Below, one piece after another: positions 43,691 to 52,668 of a stretch of 64,000 nucleotides of DNA. The position numbers were made by a program, and so were the translations under genes. The first letter of the stretch is position 1, and each line of letters starts with the position of its first letter. This DNA is from JAAXKN01 sp050258815 (GTDB taxonomy: Bacteria > Bacteroidota > Ignavibacteria > Ignavibacteriales > SURF-24). The stretch is taken from assembly GCA_050258815.1 (NCBI GenBank), contig JBLMZM010000070.1, positions 1-64,000 of the forward strand, written 5' to 3'. Below the pieces are notes generated by a model that saw only the letters and a list, made by a program, of their open reading frames with translations, was not told where the DNA came from and ran no database searches.

Positions 43691-46138
43691 TTATCTTTCA
43701 ATCCAGCTGGTTCTTTTGGTTTCAAAGTTCGGGGCTGTAATTATAAAAGAATAATCTCTTTTAACGGCACCCGTATAGTTTTCTGAGGCAGCATTCAGCG
43801 GCTGAGCCTGCCAGGTGGAATCGCTAAGGAGCTGAAGGCTGTTTTTACCCGTCTTAATTTCGGCAATCAGGTTGAATCCTGCAAACCCTCTGGGCAGATA
43901 GTTCTCAACCTCAACTGTAATGCTGTTTTCCCCTTCCTTCAGGTATTTTGCGATGTCCAGCATTTTAATTCTTTTGTATTCCGTATACAGTGAAAGTGAG
44001 CGTTTCTCGAATACCTGTTCCACATACTGTCCGTTGATATAGAGCTTTGCATAAGTATCCCCAAGAAGCTGAAGCATGGCAGAGGCCGGTTTTTCAGCCA
44101 GCGTAAATGTCTTGCGGAATCTGGCAGATTTTGCAAAGGTAGAGTCGTTTGTTTTGCAATAAATCCAGTCGCTGGCTAACTGTGCAGGATGCAGAGTGCC
44201 ATTCTTCAGCTGGTTCTTTGTTTCCGCAAAGTAGCTGGAGAGCCTGTCGAACTTATCCTCAATCATCCAAAGGTTATCTTTTTTGTAGTATCTGAGCCAC
44301 AGGTTTTTGAATTCTGCCTTGAGGTCCTTTATCGCGCTTAAATTTTCATCTATAAGAGAGTTGAGACTTTTCGCGTCGACTTCCCTTCCGGCGAGTTTAT
44401 CCTGCAGCAGGAACTGTGTATTCAGTTTTGTCTGATACCATTCGTCAAGCTTAATTATGAATCTGAGCAGGTCAAAGTGATCCTTGTTCTTCCTGGCTAA
44501 TATCTGTGTCTCTTTTATATCCTGCAGTGTTGAAGGCAGTGTGGATTCCATCCAGCTGATTTTCACTACAGGAGAGACTTTTGGCTCCCACCATGCGGGA
44601 TCTCTTAAGGGCAGCAGGGGGTGGCGCCATACTTCATTCCATAATACCTGGTTTAATATGGTATTCATGCTGGCATAGATATTAACCAGGCGCTGATCAC
44701 TGAGGCCGAAGAAGTCCCCCAGAAAATCGCGTGCAAATTTATCCTCATTGCTTCCCTTGTAATTCCATGCACACTGTGCAGACCAGGCGTAGCCAAAATA
44801 ATTCAATTCCTTGAAGGTTTCGGCTCCGAAATCGCCCCAGTTGGAGTTGATCATACCCATTGAGCCGTCCTGAAGTCCCGAAGCTGTAATATACCTGATG
44901 TTGGGAATTGCATTGACGTTTACGGGGAAGGCCGAAGTATAGTTCCACACCGAAGGAGACACAACGTACGGATGTCCTGCCTTTGCAAAGACGCGAGTGG
45001 AGGGATAATCGTTCTCTGGTCTGTAGTGCCAGTCAACAACTGTAATATCCTTGGGCAGACCCTCCAGAATTTCCGGGTGACTCAGGATTATGTCACCATA
45101 CATCATGACTTTCTTGCCGTATTTCTTCAGTATGTTGTAAACTTTAACATAGTGATTAAGGTGTACCTGGGCAATGGATGACTGGTCAACCAGGTGTTTG
45201 CTTTTTCCAAGCCCCACGTCGTAGCTTTCATCTGCACCCATATTAAAGTATTCTGAAGGGAAAAGGGAGCATGCTTCCTTCAGGAGATTGTCAAGAAACA
45301 TATAAGTTGAGTCATTAGATACGTTCAGGGATGCTGCTCCCGGGAATTCCGCATACTTTAAGAACTCTTCCTGTGAGAGTATGTTTTCATAGTGCCCCAG
45401 GGTCTGGAAAGCGGGAATTACGTCAATAAAATAATTCTTTGCGTAGGCTACCAGTTCTTTAACTTCATCTTTGGTCAGTGCTCCCCTGTTTACCCCAATG
45501 GAAGGATAGCTGTCAAAGCGGAGCATGTCTTCAAGGTAAGGCATATAGGTATTCATTTTATACCGGGCCATAAACCTGATGATTTTTTTGAAGTTATCGA
45601 GTGTGGATACCTGTCCCCGGCTTATGTCATCTGAAATCCCGCGCATCTTCATGTCAGGCCAGTCAATGATTTCAAGCGAATTAAGCGGGTTTTTCCCTGC
45701 CTTCTCCAGTAACTGGTTCAGACTCATAACGCCGTAGAGTATACCCTTCTCGGAGGTGGATTTTATGGAGATGCCATCTTTAGTAACGTTTAATGTGTAA
45801 CCCTCTTCGTTAGACTCAGCGGGTGAGATAAACGACTGGTTTGCAGCGGGAGCATACTTCAGGAGCACGATGCTCCCCTTCTCGGGATTGCCTTCGGAGA
45901 TCTTTAGATCCAGATTATTGAGGGTCTTAAGAGTTTGCTTCAACAGCTCTGCTGAGAAGCGGCATTTTTCCGGTGTAAGTCCGGATATTATTATCTTAGT
46001 CTTAGCTGAAATGTTAAAACTGCCTGCCTGCTTATGCACTATTTGCGGAGCGGGCACAATCGGGACGTCTGTATTCTGTCCATTTGAATTAGCTGTAAAG
46101 AGCATACTCACAAATAAAAAAAGTAAAATTGCTTTCAT
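43691..46138 (-). CDS. Secreted GH20-type hexosaminidase with C-terminal beta-sandwich
   Basis: The ATG at 46138 has GAGGAG five bases upstream and gives 815 residues with a signal peptide (MKAILLFLFVSMLFTANSNGQ). Residues about 25-150 resemble the GH20b domain (IVPAPQIVHKQAGSFNI), and about 160-480 the catalytic barrel, with RGISDDISRGQVSTL and NMGADESYDVG; the catalytic pair is Asp303-Glu304. A helical region follows. The last 150 residues (ASAMLQLLGDTYAKLYINGQYVEQ, YLKEGENSITVEV) look like a galactose-binding-like beta-sandwich. This is a distant GH20 lineage compared with the enzyme at 6153-8198. The likely substrates are amino-sugar glycans in the periplasm or outside the cell. Confidence 0.85.
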   Translation of the reverse strand: MKAILLFLFVSMLFTANSNGQNTDVPIVPAPQIVHKQAGSFNISAKTKIIISGLTPEKCRFSAELLKQTLKTLNNLDLKISEGNPEKGSIVLLKYAPAANQSFISPAESNEEGYTLNVTKDGISIKSTSEKGILYGVMSLNQLLEKAGKNPLNSLEIIDWPDMKMRGISDDISRGQVSTLDNFKKIIRFMARYKMNTYMPYLEDMLRFDSYPSIGVNRGALTKDEVKELVAYAKNYFIDVIPAFQTLGHYENILSQEEFLKYAEFPGAASLNVSNDSTYMFLDNLLKEACSLFPSEYFNMGADESYDVGLGKSKHLVDQSSIAQVHLNHYVKVYNILKKYGKKVMMYGDIILSHPEILEGLPKDITVVDWHYRPENDYPSTRVFAKAGHPYVVSPSVWNYTSAFPVNVNAIPNIRYITASGLQDGSMGMINSNWGDFGAETFKELNYFGYAWSAQCAWNYKGSNEDKFARDFLGDFFGLSDQRLVNIYASMNTILNQVLWNEVWRHPLLPLRDPAWWEPKVSPVVKISWMESTLPSTLQDIKETQILARKNKDHFDLLRFIIKLDEWYQTKLNTQFLLQDKLAGREVDAKSLNSLIDENLSAIKDLKAEFKNLWLRYYKKDNLWMIEDKFDRLSSYFAETKNQLKNGTLHPAQLASDWIYCKTNDSTFAKSARFRKTFTLAEKPASAMLQLLGDTYAKLYINGQYVEQVFEKRSLSLYTEYKRIKMLDIAKYLKEGENSITVEVENYLPRGFAGFNLIAEIKTGKNSLQLLSDSTWQAQPLNAASENYTGAVKRDYSFIITAPNFETKRTSWIER

Positions 46139-46568
46139 TAGTACTCCTCTGTGAAAATAAATATCAGTCAATGACCGGACGATGCAGGGCTTACTCATCC
46201 AAAATAAATGAATAATCCCGGTCTGGGATCCCGGCAAACAGAAGTCTAAACTTTTGTACTGTCAAAAATAAGCAATTGCGGATATTTTGTTATATAAATA
46301 TTCGGGGCGGTGAAAATATTTTATACTATTACTTAAAAGGACTAAAAGTACAGTGGCTCACTAATTTCTCCTGGTGGCACAAGGAATTAGCCTGCACAGT
46401 GTTATGCGGAGATATTTTTAGCCCGTATTTTAAGTATTGGGGGAATTTTATATATTAAATAATTTTGAAAATCCAAACCTGCTGACACCATTTAATTGCG
46501 TTGAAATTTGTTTCAGGTATCTTAAAATAATAACTAATTCAGTGTAAATAAGGAACTCCGGATAAATT
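46139..46568. other. Intergenic region between divergent GH20 and orphan genes
   Basis: About 430 bases. It contains a good plus-strand promoter at 46437-46467 for the gene at 46569 and a minus-strand TATTTTTG box at 46263-46270 (no -33 partner) that could serve the GH20 gene. The remaining sequence is AT-rich with no coding signal I trust. Confidence 0.5.
46437..46467 (+). promoter_or_regulatory. Bacteroidota-type promoter of the 177-residue orphan
   Basis: TTG (46437-46439), exactly 20 bases, then TAATTTTG (46460-46467). Expected transcription start is near 46474, giving a leader of about 95 bases. Confidence 0.65.
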
Positions 46569-47102
46569 ATGAAGGCAGAGTTAAAACAGGAACTGGAGAA
46601 GGTATTCAGGGAGGCAACCTCATCGGATGAACTTTTTGATACTTTTCAAAAAGCCTTGCATCACAAGCTCGTCGATGCCGAGCTGTATAAAATACTATTG
46701 GGCAACATGATACTTTCTGCCGACGAAGTTAAGATGTACACCGAAAAGCTCTGCCAGGAATTCCGGGATATCTGCTATGATATTTATATGTGGGCGGCCA
46801 GTATCCTGGAAAATATGCACGCGGGAGAACACCTGGAGACAGCCTTTAATTATTACAGAAAAGCAATTGAAGCCAACCGTTCAGACCACATGCCATATAT
46901 AAACATTCTTAGGATGTATAATGCCGAACTGGATTTGCCCCCAAAAAAAGTCCTGGTCGAATTATTCCGTACCGGCATAAAAGAGGTAAAATACAAGAGC
47001 AAGCTGTGCCGGGCAATTGCCGACTTTTACGGCTCACTGGAAAACCACCAGATGAAGCATAAATACATGTCCCTGGCGGCAAGATACTCACGTTATGAGT
47101 GA
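46569..47102 (+). CDS. Orphan helical protein of 177 residues
   Basis: An all-helical, charged protein without signal peptide, so cytoplasmic. The middle (LETAFNYYRKAIEANRSDHMPYINIL) resembles one or two tetratricopeptide-like units; conserved-looking CQEFRDICYDIYMWAASILE precedes it. No family name comes to mind. It is transcribed alone from a good promoter 100 bases upstream and convergent with the patatin gene. Role unknown; protein-protein contact is a reasonable guess from the repeats. Confidence 0.6.
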   Translation: MKAELKQELEKVFREATSSDELFDTFQKALHHKLVDAELYKILLGNMILSADEVKMYTEKLCQEFRDICYDIYMWAASILENMHAGEHLETAFNYYRKAIEANRSDHMPYINILRMYNAELDLPPKKVLVELFRTGIKEVKYKSKLCRAIADFYGSLENHQMKHKYMSLAARYSRYE

Positions 47103-47151
47103 CATATCCTGAAACACTATAATGTAGATTATTCAGGCCGGGATTTTTAAT

Positions 47152-49884
47152 TTAGTAGTAGTAACCGATTGTAAAATAAAAATACACGGGTCCCAGGCTC
47201 GCCGGGCTGCCTGGCGCGTTCCTGTTGAATATAAAGCTCCTGCCAATGGAGAAATCTGCCGGACCGAGCGGAGTGTCAAGAGAAAGTGAAGCCCCGCTGC
47301 CATGCATCAGGTCAGCAAATCTTATCTGTTCACGCGACTGCCAGACTGAACCAATATCATATCTGAGCTTGAAGTATGTATCGAAAAACAGTCTCAACGG
47401 CAGTTTTACCCTGTACTGTATTGAAGTTAAAAATATCTGCCTTCCCCGGAATTCATTATCCCTGAGGCCGAAGAATGAGTTTTGTCCTCCAAGCGAGAAC
47501 TGCTGGCTCAAAGGCAACGTACGGTCGGCAAAGCCTATAACAAAGCGGGGAATAAAGCTATGTACCTCGTTCCGCGTAGTAAAATAACTAGTATAGTCAA
47601 AAATAAATTTTGAAAATCCTATGTCACTAAAGAAAAGCCTCTGGGCAGTTTCATAGGACGTCTTCACCAGAAATCCGTTGTTGGGGAAAGGATACTTATC
47701 CTGTGAATCAATGGTTGAGGAAGCTTCAAATGAGGTCAGTTTAACCTTGTAGGTATCACCCTTATAATCCCTCTTGTTTTTAATTTCGTTGCCCTGGTAT
47801 TTCCCCTGTATTATAAGATTGCCGAATCTTTTTACCTGCATGCCCAGACCGAGTGAGAATCCCTGGCTGATCTGTCTGTATTCAGACTCAATTGAACGCG
47901 AAAAATATCTGTCGGATGAGGGGGCGTCTTCCTTATAAGTATAGATGTCACTAAATTCGTAGAAGGCTCTTATCTTGTATGTAAGATATGTATTGAATAT
48001 CCTGTTTGCCCTGTGTTCCAGGATGTATGACCTGTTTCTAATTCCTCCGGCAAGTATGAGTCCCAGCTCGGTACCCGTACCGGCAATGTTTTCGTCCCTG
48101 ATATCCATACTGAGTTGTGTCTGATTTTCATTATCGATTCTGAGTCCCAGGCGCAGCAGGCTGGAGGGTTTTTCGCTGACTTTAAGGTAAAGAATATTCT
48201 TATGATCCACCACTGCCGCAGAAAGAGTAATGTCGTTAAAAAGATTTGTGCTGCGGATGTTGGCCAGTCCCTGCTCAACCTTATTAAACATAAAGACATC
48301 GCCTTCTTCGAGCGGGAATTCCCTTTTTATTATGTCATCACGCGTCTTGGAATTGCCTTCTATGAGTATCCTGGAAATTATTCCCTCGGAAAATTCCACC
48401 CTCAGGGTCCCGTCTTTAGGATCAAAATCCACGTGCTCAACTTCAGCCAGAGAGAAGCCGAGATTGCGGTATAGTTTTATTACAGCCAGCAGGGCCGAAA
48501 ATACCCTGCGCGCATTATAAGGGCTGCCCTTCAGGCTTGAAAGCAGGCTGTCAACCTTTGAGGAATCCAGCAGTGTAATTCCGCTGATGTTTATTTTTTG
48601 TATGTCAGGTAGTCTTTTTTCAATAAAATCTATATGAGAAATTCCGCCCTTCTCGGTCACATTGACCGAAAGGCTGTCGTAGTCACCGGATTTGTATAGT
48701 GAATACAGGTCATTTAAGATCTCATAGCTGCTAACCGAGTCCTTACGTGAATATTTATAGAGGAAAGACCTCTCCAGTGGATTAACTTCTTCATCATAAA
48801 CCACATTCTTAACGTAAAACTCTTTTTCCTTCAGTTTAACTTTATACAAATCCTTTATTTTCTGCTCGATTTTATCCAGCACGGGCAATGTAGAGGCGTA
48901 TCCCTTATCAATAATGGAATCTATGCCTGTAAAATCCGTGTTCTTTTTGTTTCCAATGCCCGGAGAAATTACTACATCGGCTATTTTGAGCTGCTGTTGT
49001 GTAAGAAGACGCATAGGGATACTCACCATCTGATCTGCAATATTCCAGGGATAAGCGAGTTCCTGGACAGAATTCAGTGGACTGGTTGTATTAAAAGCGA
49101 TAATAAAGTCGCTTCCAATATCCTTGGCCAGCTGCACGGGAATATTTGCAACAAGTCCTCCGTCAACCAACAAGAGTGAATCCTGTTTAACTGGAGAAAT
49201 AAACAGCGATATGCTGGAGCTGGCGCGCATAGCCTGGCTTAAAGATCCGCTGTTGAGCACTACCAGGTTGCCTGTAACCAGGTCAGTGCAGACTGCCCTG
49301 AAGTCGTATTCCAGCTCGTCAAAGTTTGAATTTACGTGTATTGGAGCATTCAGCGTAAGAAGGTTCAGGTAATTTGAAAGCCTCTGACCGGTATTAATTG
49401 AAGTAGGTATTACCAGGTGGAGCCCCTCCAGGCGGAAAGCCACCAGGGCCTTATCCTCTGTAATTTTCTGGTCCACAAAAAGTTCTCTTCTTTTGGATTC
49501 CTCGGCCGAGGTCAAAAAGTCATTCCAGGGGATAGTGCGGACAATAGAGTCGAGGTCATGTATGGTATATCCAGCCGAAAAGAGTCCCCCGATGATGCTT
49601 CCCATGCTGGTACCGACTATCATATTTATCGGGATATTGCGTTCAGTAAGGGCTCTTAGTACTCCGATCTGGGCCAGTCCCCTTGCGCCTCCGCCGCTCA
49701 GAACAACTGCAACGGCAGGCTGCTGGGCTACAACTTTTTCGGTGAGTCCGAAAGGCAGTTTATTTTCTTTATACTCAAGTGCAATATTGTGTTTTGTCTG
49801 TGCGGTGCTTACGCAGTAAGCCATCAAAAGCAGTAAGGCCGAGAGGCTGCCATGGCGGAATACTATCTTTAATAGCTTGATCAT
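47152..49884 (-). CDS. Patatin-like phospholipase fused to POTRA and outer-membrane barrel (type Vd-like)
   Basis: 910 residues from the ATG at 49884 (upstream ATG/TTG codons would precede the signal). Signal peptide: SLSALLLLMAYCVSTAQ. The patatin domain (about 50-330) has the oxyanion GGGARG, catalytic Ser93 in GTSMG and catalytic Asp241 in DGGLV. POTRA-like sequence follows (DIQKINISGITLLDSSKV; RILIEGNSKTRDDIIKREF), then a BamA/TamA-type 16-strand barrel (about 620-910) ending in a Tyr residue after an aromatic-rich strand. This is the layout of PlpD-type Vd autotransporters, so the lipase would sit in or leave through the outer membrane. The substrate is lipid by family, unproven here. 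Confidence 0.9.
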   Translation of the reverse strand: MIKLLKIVFRHGSLSALLLLMAYCVSTAQTKHNIALEYKENKLPFGLTEKVVAQQPAVAVVLSGGGARGLAQIGVLRALTERNIPINMIVGTSMGSIIGGLFSAGYTIHDLDSIVRTIPWNDFLTSAEESKRRELFVDQKITEDKALVAFRLEGLHLVIPTSINTGQRLSNYLNLLTLNAPIHVNSNFDELEYDFRAVCTDLVTGNLVVLNSGSLSQAMRASSSISLFISPVKQDSLLLVDGGLVANIPVQLAKDIGSDFIIAFNTTSPLNSVQELAYPWNIADQMVSIPMRLLTQQQLKIADVVISPGIGNKKNTDFTGIDSIIDKGYASTLPVLDKIEQKIKDLYKVKLKEKEFYVKNVVYDEEVNPLERSFLYKYSRKDSVSSYEILNDLYSLYKSGDYDSLSVNVTEKGGISHIDFIEKRLPDIQKINISGITLLDSSKVDSLLSSLKGSPYNARRVFSALLAVIKLYRNLGFSLAEVEHVDFDPKDGTLRVEFSEGIISRILIEGNSKTRDDIIKREFPLEEGDVFMFNKVEQGLANIRSTNLFNDITLSAAVVDHKNILYLKVSEKPSSLLRLGLRIDNENQTQLSMDIRDENIAGTGTELGLILAGGIRNRSYILEHRANRIFNTYLTYKIRAFYEFSDIYTYKEDAPSSDRYFSRSIESEYRQISQGFSLGLGMQVKRFGNLIIQGKYQGNEIKNKRDYKGDTYKVKLTSFEASSTIDSQDKYPFPNNGFLVKTSYETAQRLFFSDIGFSKFIFDYTSYFTTRNEVHSFIPRFVIGFADRTLPLSQQFSLGGQNSFFGLRDNEFRGRQIFLTSIQYRVKLPLRLFFDTYFKLRYDIGSVWQSREQIRFADLMHGSGASLSLDTPLGPADFSIGRSFIFNRNAPGSPASLGPVYFYFTIGYYY

Positions 49885-49954
49885 TTGTATTATTAAAGCC
49901 TTATAAATGAAGAGATTGCAGAGCGTCACAGTTTTATCATGAAAACTCTAAATG

Positions 49955-49998
49955 CTGAACACAAAAGCAATCCCGTAAAGGGGACTGCTTTTGTTCAG
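49955..49998 (-). terminator. Hairpin ending the rpmH-rnpA-yidD-yidC operon
   Basis: CTGAACACAAAAGCA (49955-49969) pairs with TGCTTTTGTTCAG (49986-49998), with two extra bases on one side and an inner CCC/GGG pair. It lies 19 bases past the yidC stop codon; the T tract is broken. Confidence 0.6.
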
Positions 49999-50016
49999 TA
50001 TTTTGTGACAATCAAA

Positions 50017-51894
50017 CTATCTTTTCTTCTTTTTTATGGTCTGCTGTTGCTGAGCGTTCTTTTCAGCCGCTTCCATAAGTTTTGCCATCATGCCGCCCGA
50101 CTTTTTGGGGTTTTTTACCGGCACTAATTCAATATTATTGTGTGTATGATTTATATAATACTGCTGTAATATCGAGAATAAGTTAAACATAAAATAGTAG
50201 AGGTTTAAGCCGGCCGGGAATCCCATGAACATAATTGTAAACATTACAGGCATGAGATAAACCAGCGCCTTCTGTGAAGGATCCTTGACCGTCATCTTCT
50301 GCTGAATAAACATCGTAATTCCGAGCAGCAGGGCCAAACCGCTTATCTGGTTGATCCCGAAGATCGGGAGCTTGAATGGCAGATTAGCAATCACATCAGG
50401 GGCGGAAAGATTAGTTATCCACAGCATAAAAGGTTGCTGTCTGAGTTCAATGGCCACGTTAAACAGACCCCATAAGGCTACCAGGATAGGCATCTGCAGC
50501 AGCATCGGCAGACATCCGCCAGCCGGATTGATACCGTAGGTAGAATAGAGCTTCATGGTTTCCTTATTTACCTTCTGCGGATCATCCTTGAACTTTTCCT
50601 TGATCTCCGTAATCTTAGGCTGCAGGAGCTGCATTTTTTTCATCGACTTCATGCTGCTTCTTGTAAGAGGATGAAGGGCGATTTTAATGATCAGCGAAAA
50701 TACAATGATAACGAGGCCATAGTTTGGTATAAACCTGTGCAGGAACTCAAATAAAGGCAGGAGGACGTATTCCGAAATCGGTCTGATAATAAATTTAAGA
50801 CCAAAAAGGCTGCCAAAATCTACAATTTTCTGGAAATTTTTGTCATATGCCTTCAGGGTTGAATACTCTACAGGGCCAATATAAAGCAGGAATGAATTCT
50901 TCTGGAAAGAGGAATTATTAAATGGCACCTTAAGACTGGCGTTAAAGTATTTTCTTACGCCGGAATTGTTTCCAACGGCTTTCTCCGTACCTTTTATCTG
51001 GGCGCCCCATTCCTGACTGGGGTTAGCAGGAGCAATAATAACAGCAAAATATTTATTCCTTACGCCAATCCAGTCTATCTTCCCGTTGAATTCCTTCTCT
51101 GAGGTCTCCCCTATCTTGGAGTTAACAATTACCTGCTCATCTCCCGAATAGGCGCTGGCGTTAGAGTAGTTTGCCTCGTCCACCGAATTTTTCTCGACAA
51201 AATTGATTCCATTTTCCCAGACCACATCATATCTGTAATTGCTTATTATCTTCTCCATGTTTTTCATTTCTATGTCGCAGCGCGCAGCATAGTCACTTCC
51301 CTTGAAGAGATAGCTCTTTTTGATATAACTGTCGCTTCCAATTGGCAATGTATAGCTTATCAGTAATGAATCGTTGTCTTTGATCGTATAATTGTTGTTG
51401 TTGGCGCCTGAGTTAAACCGGGCCTCAGAGGTACTTAGCAGTTTCCCATCTTTGGAAACGAAGACCACATTAAAATCGCCTTCGTCATTAATGAGCTGAA
51501 CATGACTGGTATAAAAGTCGGCCGAATATTCCGGTTTTGCCGCATACCAGGTATTGTACTTCTTCAGGAAGTATCTTTTTATTTTGGCGCCCTGATTTGT
51601 AAGTTCGAGCTTAACAAGGCTGTTTTCAATTGTAATGATCTGTTCGCCAGCTCCACCTGAGGCAAATGCTTTTCCTAAGATCGTAGTATCGGCCTTAGGG
51701 GCATTTTTAGTGATATCCTCGGTCGGCTGCTGTTTGGGTTGATTTTGTTTGTTTTTCTGCGTGGAGTCTTTGGCAACGAGTGTGGAGTCAGAGGGCTTCT
51801 TTACCTGCTGGGTCGGTTCAGGCGAGTTAAAGTATAGCCATATAATCAGTAAAGCTCCGATTAATACGAAAGCAATTGTTGTTTGTTTGTCCAT
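50017..51894 (-). CDS. yidC: Membrane protein insertase YidC
   Basis: A 625-residue Oxa1/YidC insertase that inserts and folds inner-membrane proteins, alone or with SecYEG. It has the Gram-negative layout: an N-terminal membrane segment (IAFVLIGALLIIWLYFNS), a large periplasmic beta domain (about 60-350), and the conserved five-helix core with YGLVIIVFSLIIKIALHPL, the cytoplasmic helical hairpin (SMKKMQLLQPKITEIKEKF) and the hydrophilic-groove Arg region. It ends with a Lys-rich tail (QQQTIKKKKR) suited to ribosome contact. It follows yidD by about 14 bases. Confidence 0.96.
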   Translation of the reverse strand: MDKQTTIAFVLIGALLIIWLYFNSPEPTQQVKKPSDSTLVAKDSTQKNKQNQPKQQPTEDITKNAPKADTTILGKAFASGGAGEQIITIENSLVKLELTNQGAKIKRYFLKKYNTWYAAKPEYSADFYTSHVQLINDEGDFNVVFVSKDGKLLSTSEARFNSGANNNNYTIKDNDSLLISYTLPIGSDSYIKKSYLFKGSDYAARCDIEMKNMEKIISNYRYDVVWENGINFVEKNSVDEANYSNASAYSGDEQVIVNSKIGETSEKEFNGKIDWIGVRNKYFAVIIAPANPSQEWGAQIKGTEKAVGNNSGVRKYFNASLKVPFNNSSFQKNSFLLYIGPVEYSTLKAYDKNFQKIVDFGSLFGLKFIIRPISEYVLLPLFEFLHRFIPNYGLVIIVFSLIIKIALHPLTRSSMKSMKKMQLLQPKITEIKEKFKDDPQKVNKETMKLYSTYGINPAGGCLPMLLQMPILVALWGLFNVAIELRQQPFMLWITNLSAPDVIANLPFKLPIFGINQISGLALLLGITMFIQQKMTVKDPSQKALVYLMPVMFTIMFMGFPAGLNLYYFMFNLFSILQQYYINHTHNNIELVPVKNPKKSGGMMAKLMEAAEKNAQQQQTIKKKKR

Positions 51895-51908
51895 CTATTT
51901 TCCAGATA

Positions 51909-52118
51909 TTATTCTAATGGGTCATATCCCCCTTTGTTGAAGGGATTACATCTTAAAATCCGCCATATAGATTTTATTCCTCCCTTAAATACTCCATACT
52001 TTAAAAAAGCTTGGCGGCTGTATTCAGAACAGGAGGGATAAAATCGACATGAAGGCGGAAAAAGCGGTGATATTAATTTCTGATAAAGTCTTATTATAAA
52101 AACGAATAAATGCCTCAT
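51909..52118 (-). CDS. yidD: Membrane protein insertion efficiency factor YidD
   Basis: A 69-residue YidD with the characteristic IRLYQKLISPLFPPSCRFYPSCSEYSRQA pattern and a C-terminal RCNPFNKGGYDPLE. It assists YidC-dependent insertion at the inner membrane. Its ATG overlaps the rnpA stop (ATGA), the usual coupling in this operon. Confidence 0.95.
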   Translation of the reverse strand: MRHLFVFIIRLYQKLISPLFPPSCRFYPSCSEYSRQAFLKYGVFKGGIKSIWRILRCNPFNKGGYDPLE

Positions 52119-52516
52119 AACAGCCGGCCGTTTATTTTTTTCATAATATCAATGACTGCAGGCATAATATCATCTAGCTTTAGTTTCTTTTGTTTTCTCT
52201 GATTCAAATAATTTGGAGAAAAAATAACCTTAAGGCAGACTTTCTGGTTAACGCAATTATCTGCCATTATTTCTTTGTTAAGCCGGTAGGATTCCCTTAG
52301 TAAACGTTTAACCCTGTTTCTCCAAACCGCATTTCCCGCCTTTTTAGAAACGGCTGCTGCAATCTTAATATTTGCCTGCCCGGAATCCTTTTGAAAATAA
52401 AAGTTTGCTTTTAATTTCTGGTCTTCCGAGTACACAATCTTACCAACTGAATAAACTAACCTGAAGTCTTTTTCTCTTTTGATCCTTTCTTCTTTGGAAA
52501 GGCCAAACTTTGCCAA
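52115..52516 (-). CDS. rnpA: RNase P protein component RnpA
   Basis: A 133-residue basic protein that binds RNase P RNA and helps position the pre-tRNA leader. The RNR motif KKAGNAVWRNRVKRLLRESYR is clear, as is the N-terminal LSKEERIKREKDF. The RNA partner is encoded at 17131-17572 in the same window. It lies five bases after rpmH and overlaps yidD by four bases. Confidence 0.95.
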   Translation of the reverse strand: MAKFGLSKEERIKREKDFRLVYSVGKIVYSEDQKLKANFYFQKDSGQANIKIAAAVSKKAGNAVWRNRVKRLLRESYRLNKEIMADNCVNQKVCLKVIFSPNYLNQRKQKKLKLDDIMPAVIDIMKKINGRLL

Positions 52517-52521
52517 GACTA

Positions 52522-52668
52522 TTATCTCTCATCACTTACGGTTAATCTTTTTCTGCCCTTTGCACGTCTGCGAGCTAAAACCTTACGGCCATTTTTTGTG
52601 CTCATGCGTTCTCTGAAACCGTGTTTATTAACTCTTTTTCTTCTGCTTGGTTGAAATGTTCTTTTCAT
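52522..52668 (-). CDS. rpmH: Ribosomal protein L34
   Basis: A 48-residue L34 (MKRTFQPSRRKRVNKHGFRERM...). The frame is open further upstream, but the L34 start at 52668 has AGGAG seven bases before it. It leads the rpmH-rnpA-yidD-yidC operon behind a well-formed promoter. Unlike many bacteria, dnaA is not the divergent neighbour; a secreted peptidase gene is. Confidence 0.97.
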   Translation of the reverse strand: MKRTFQPSRRKRVNKHGFRERMSTKNGRKVLARRRAKGRKRLTVSDER

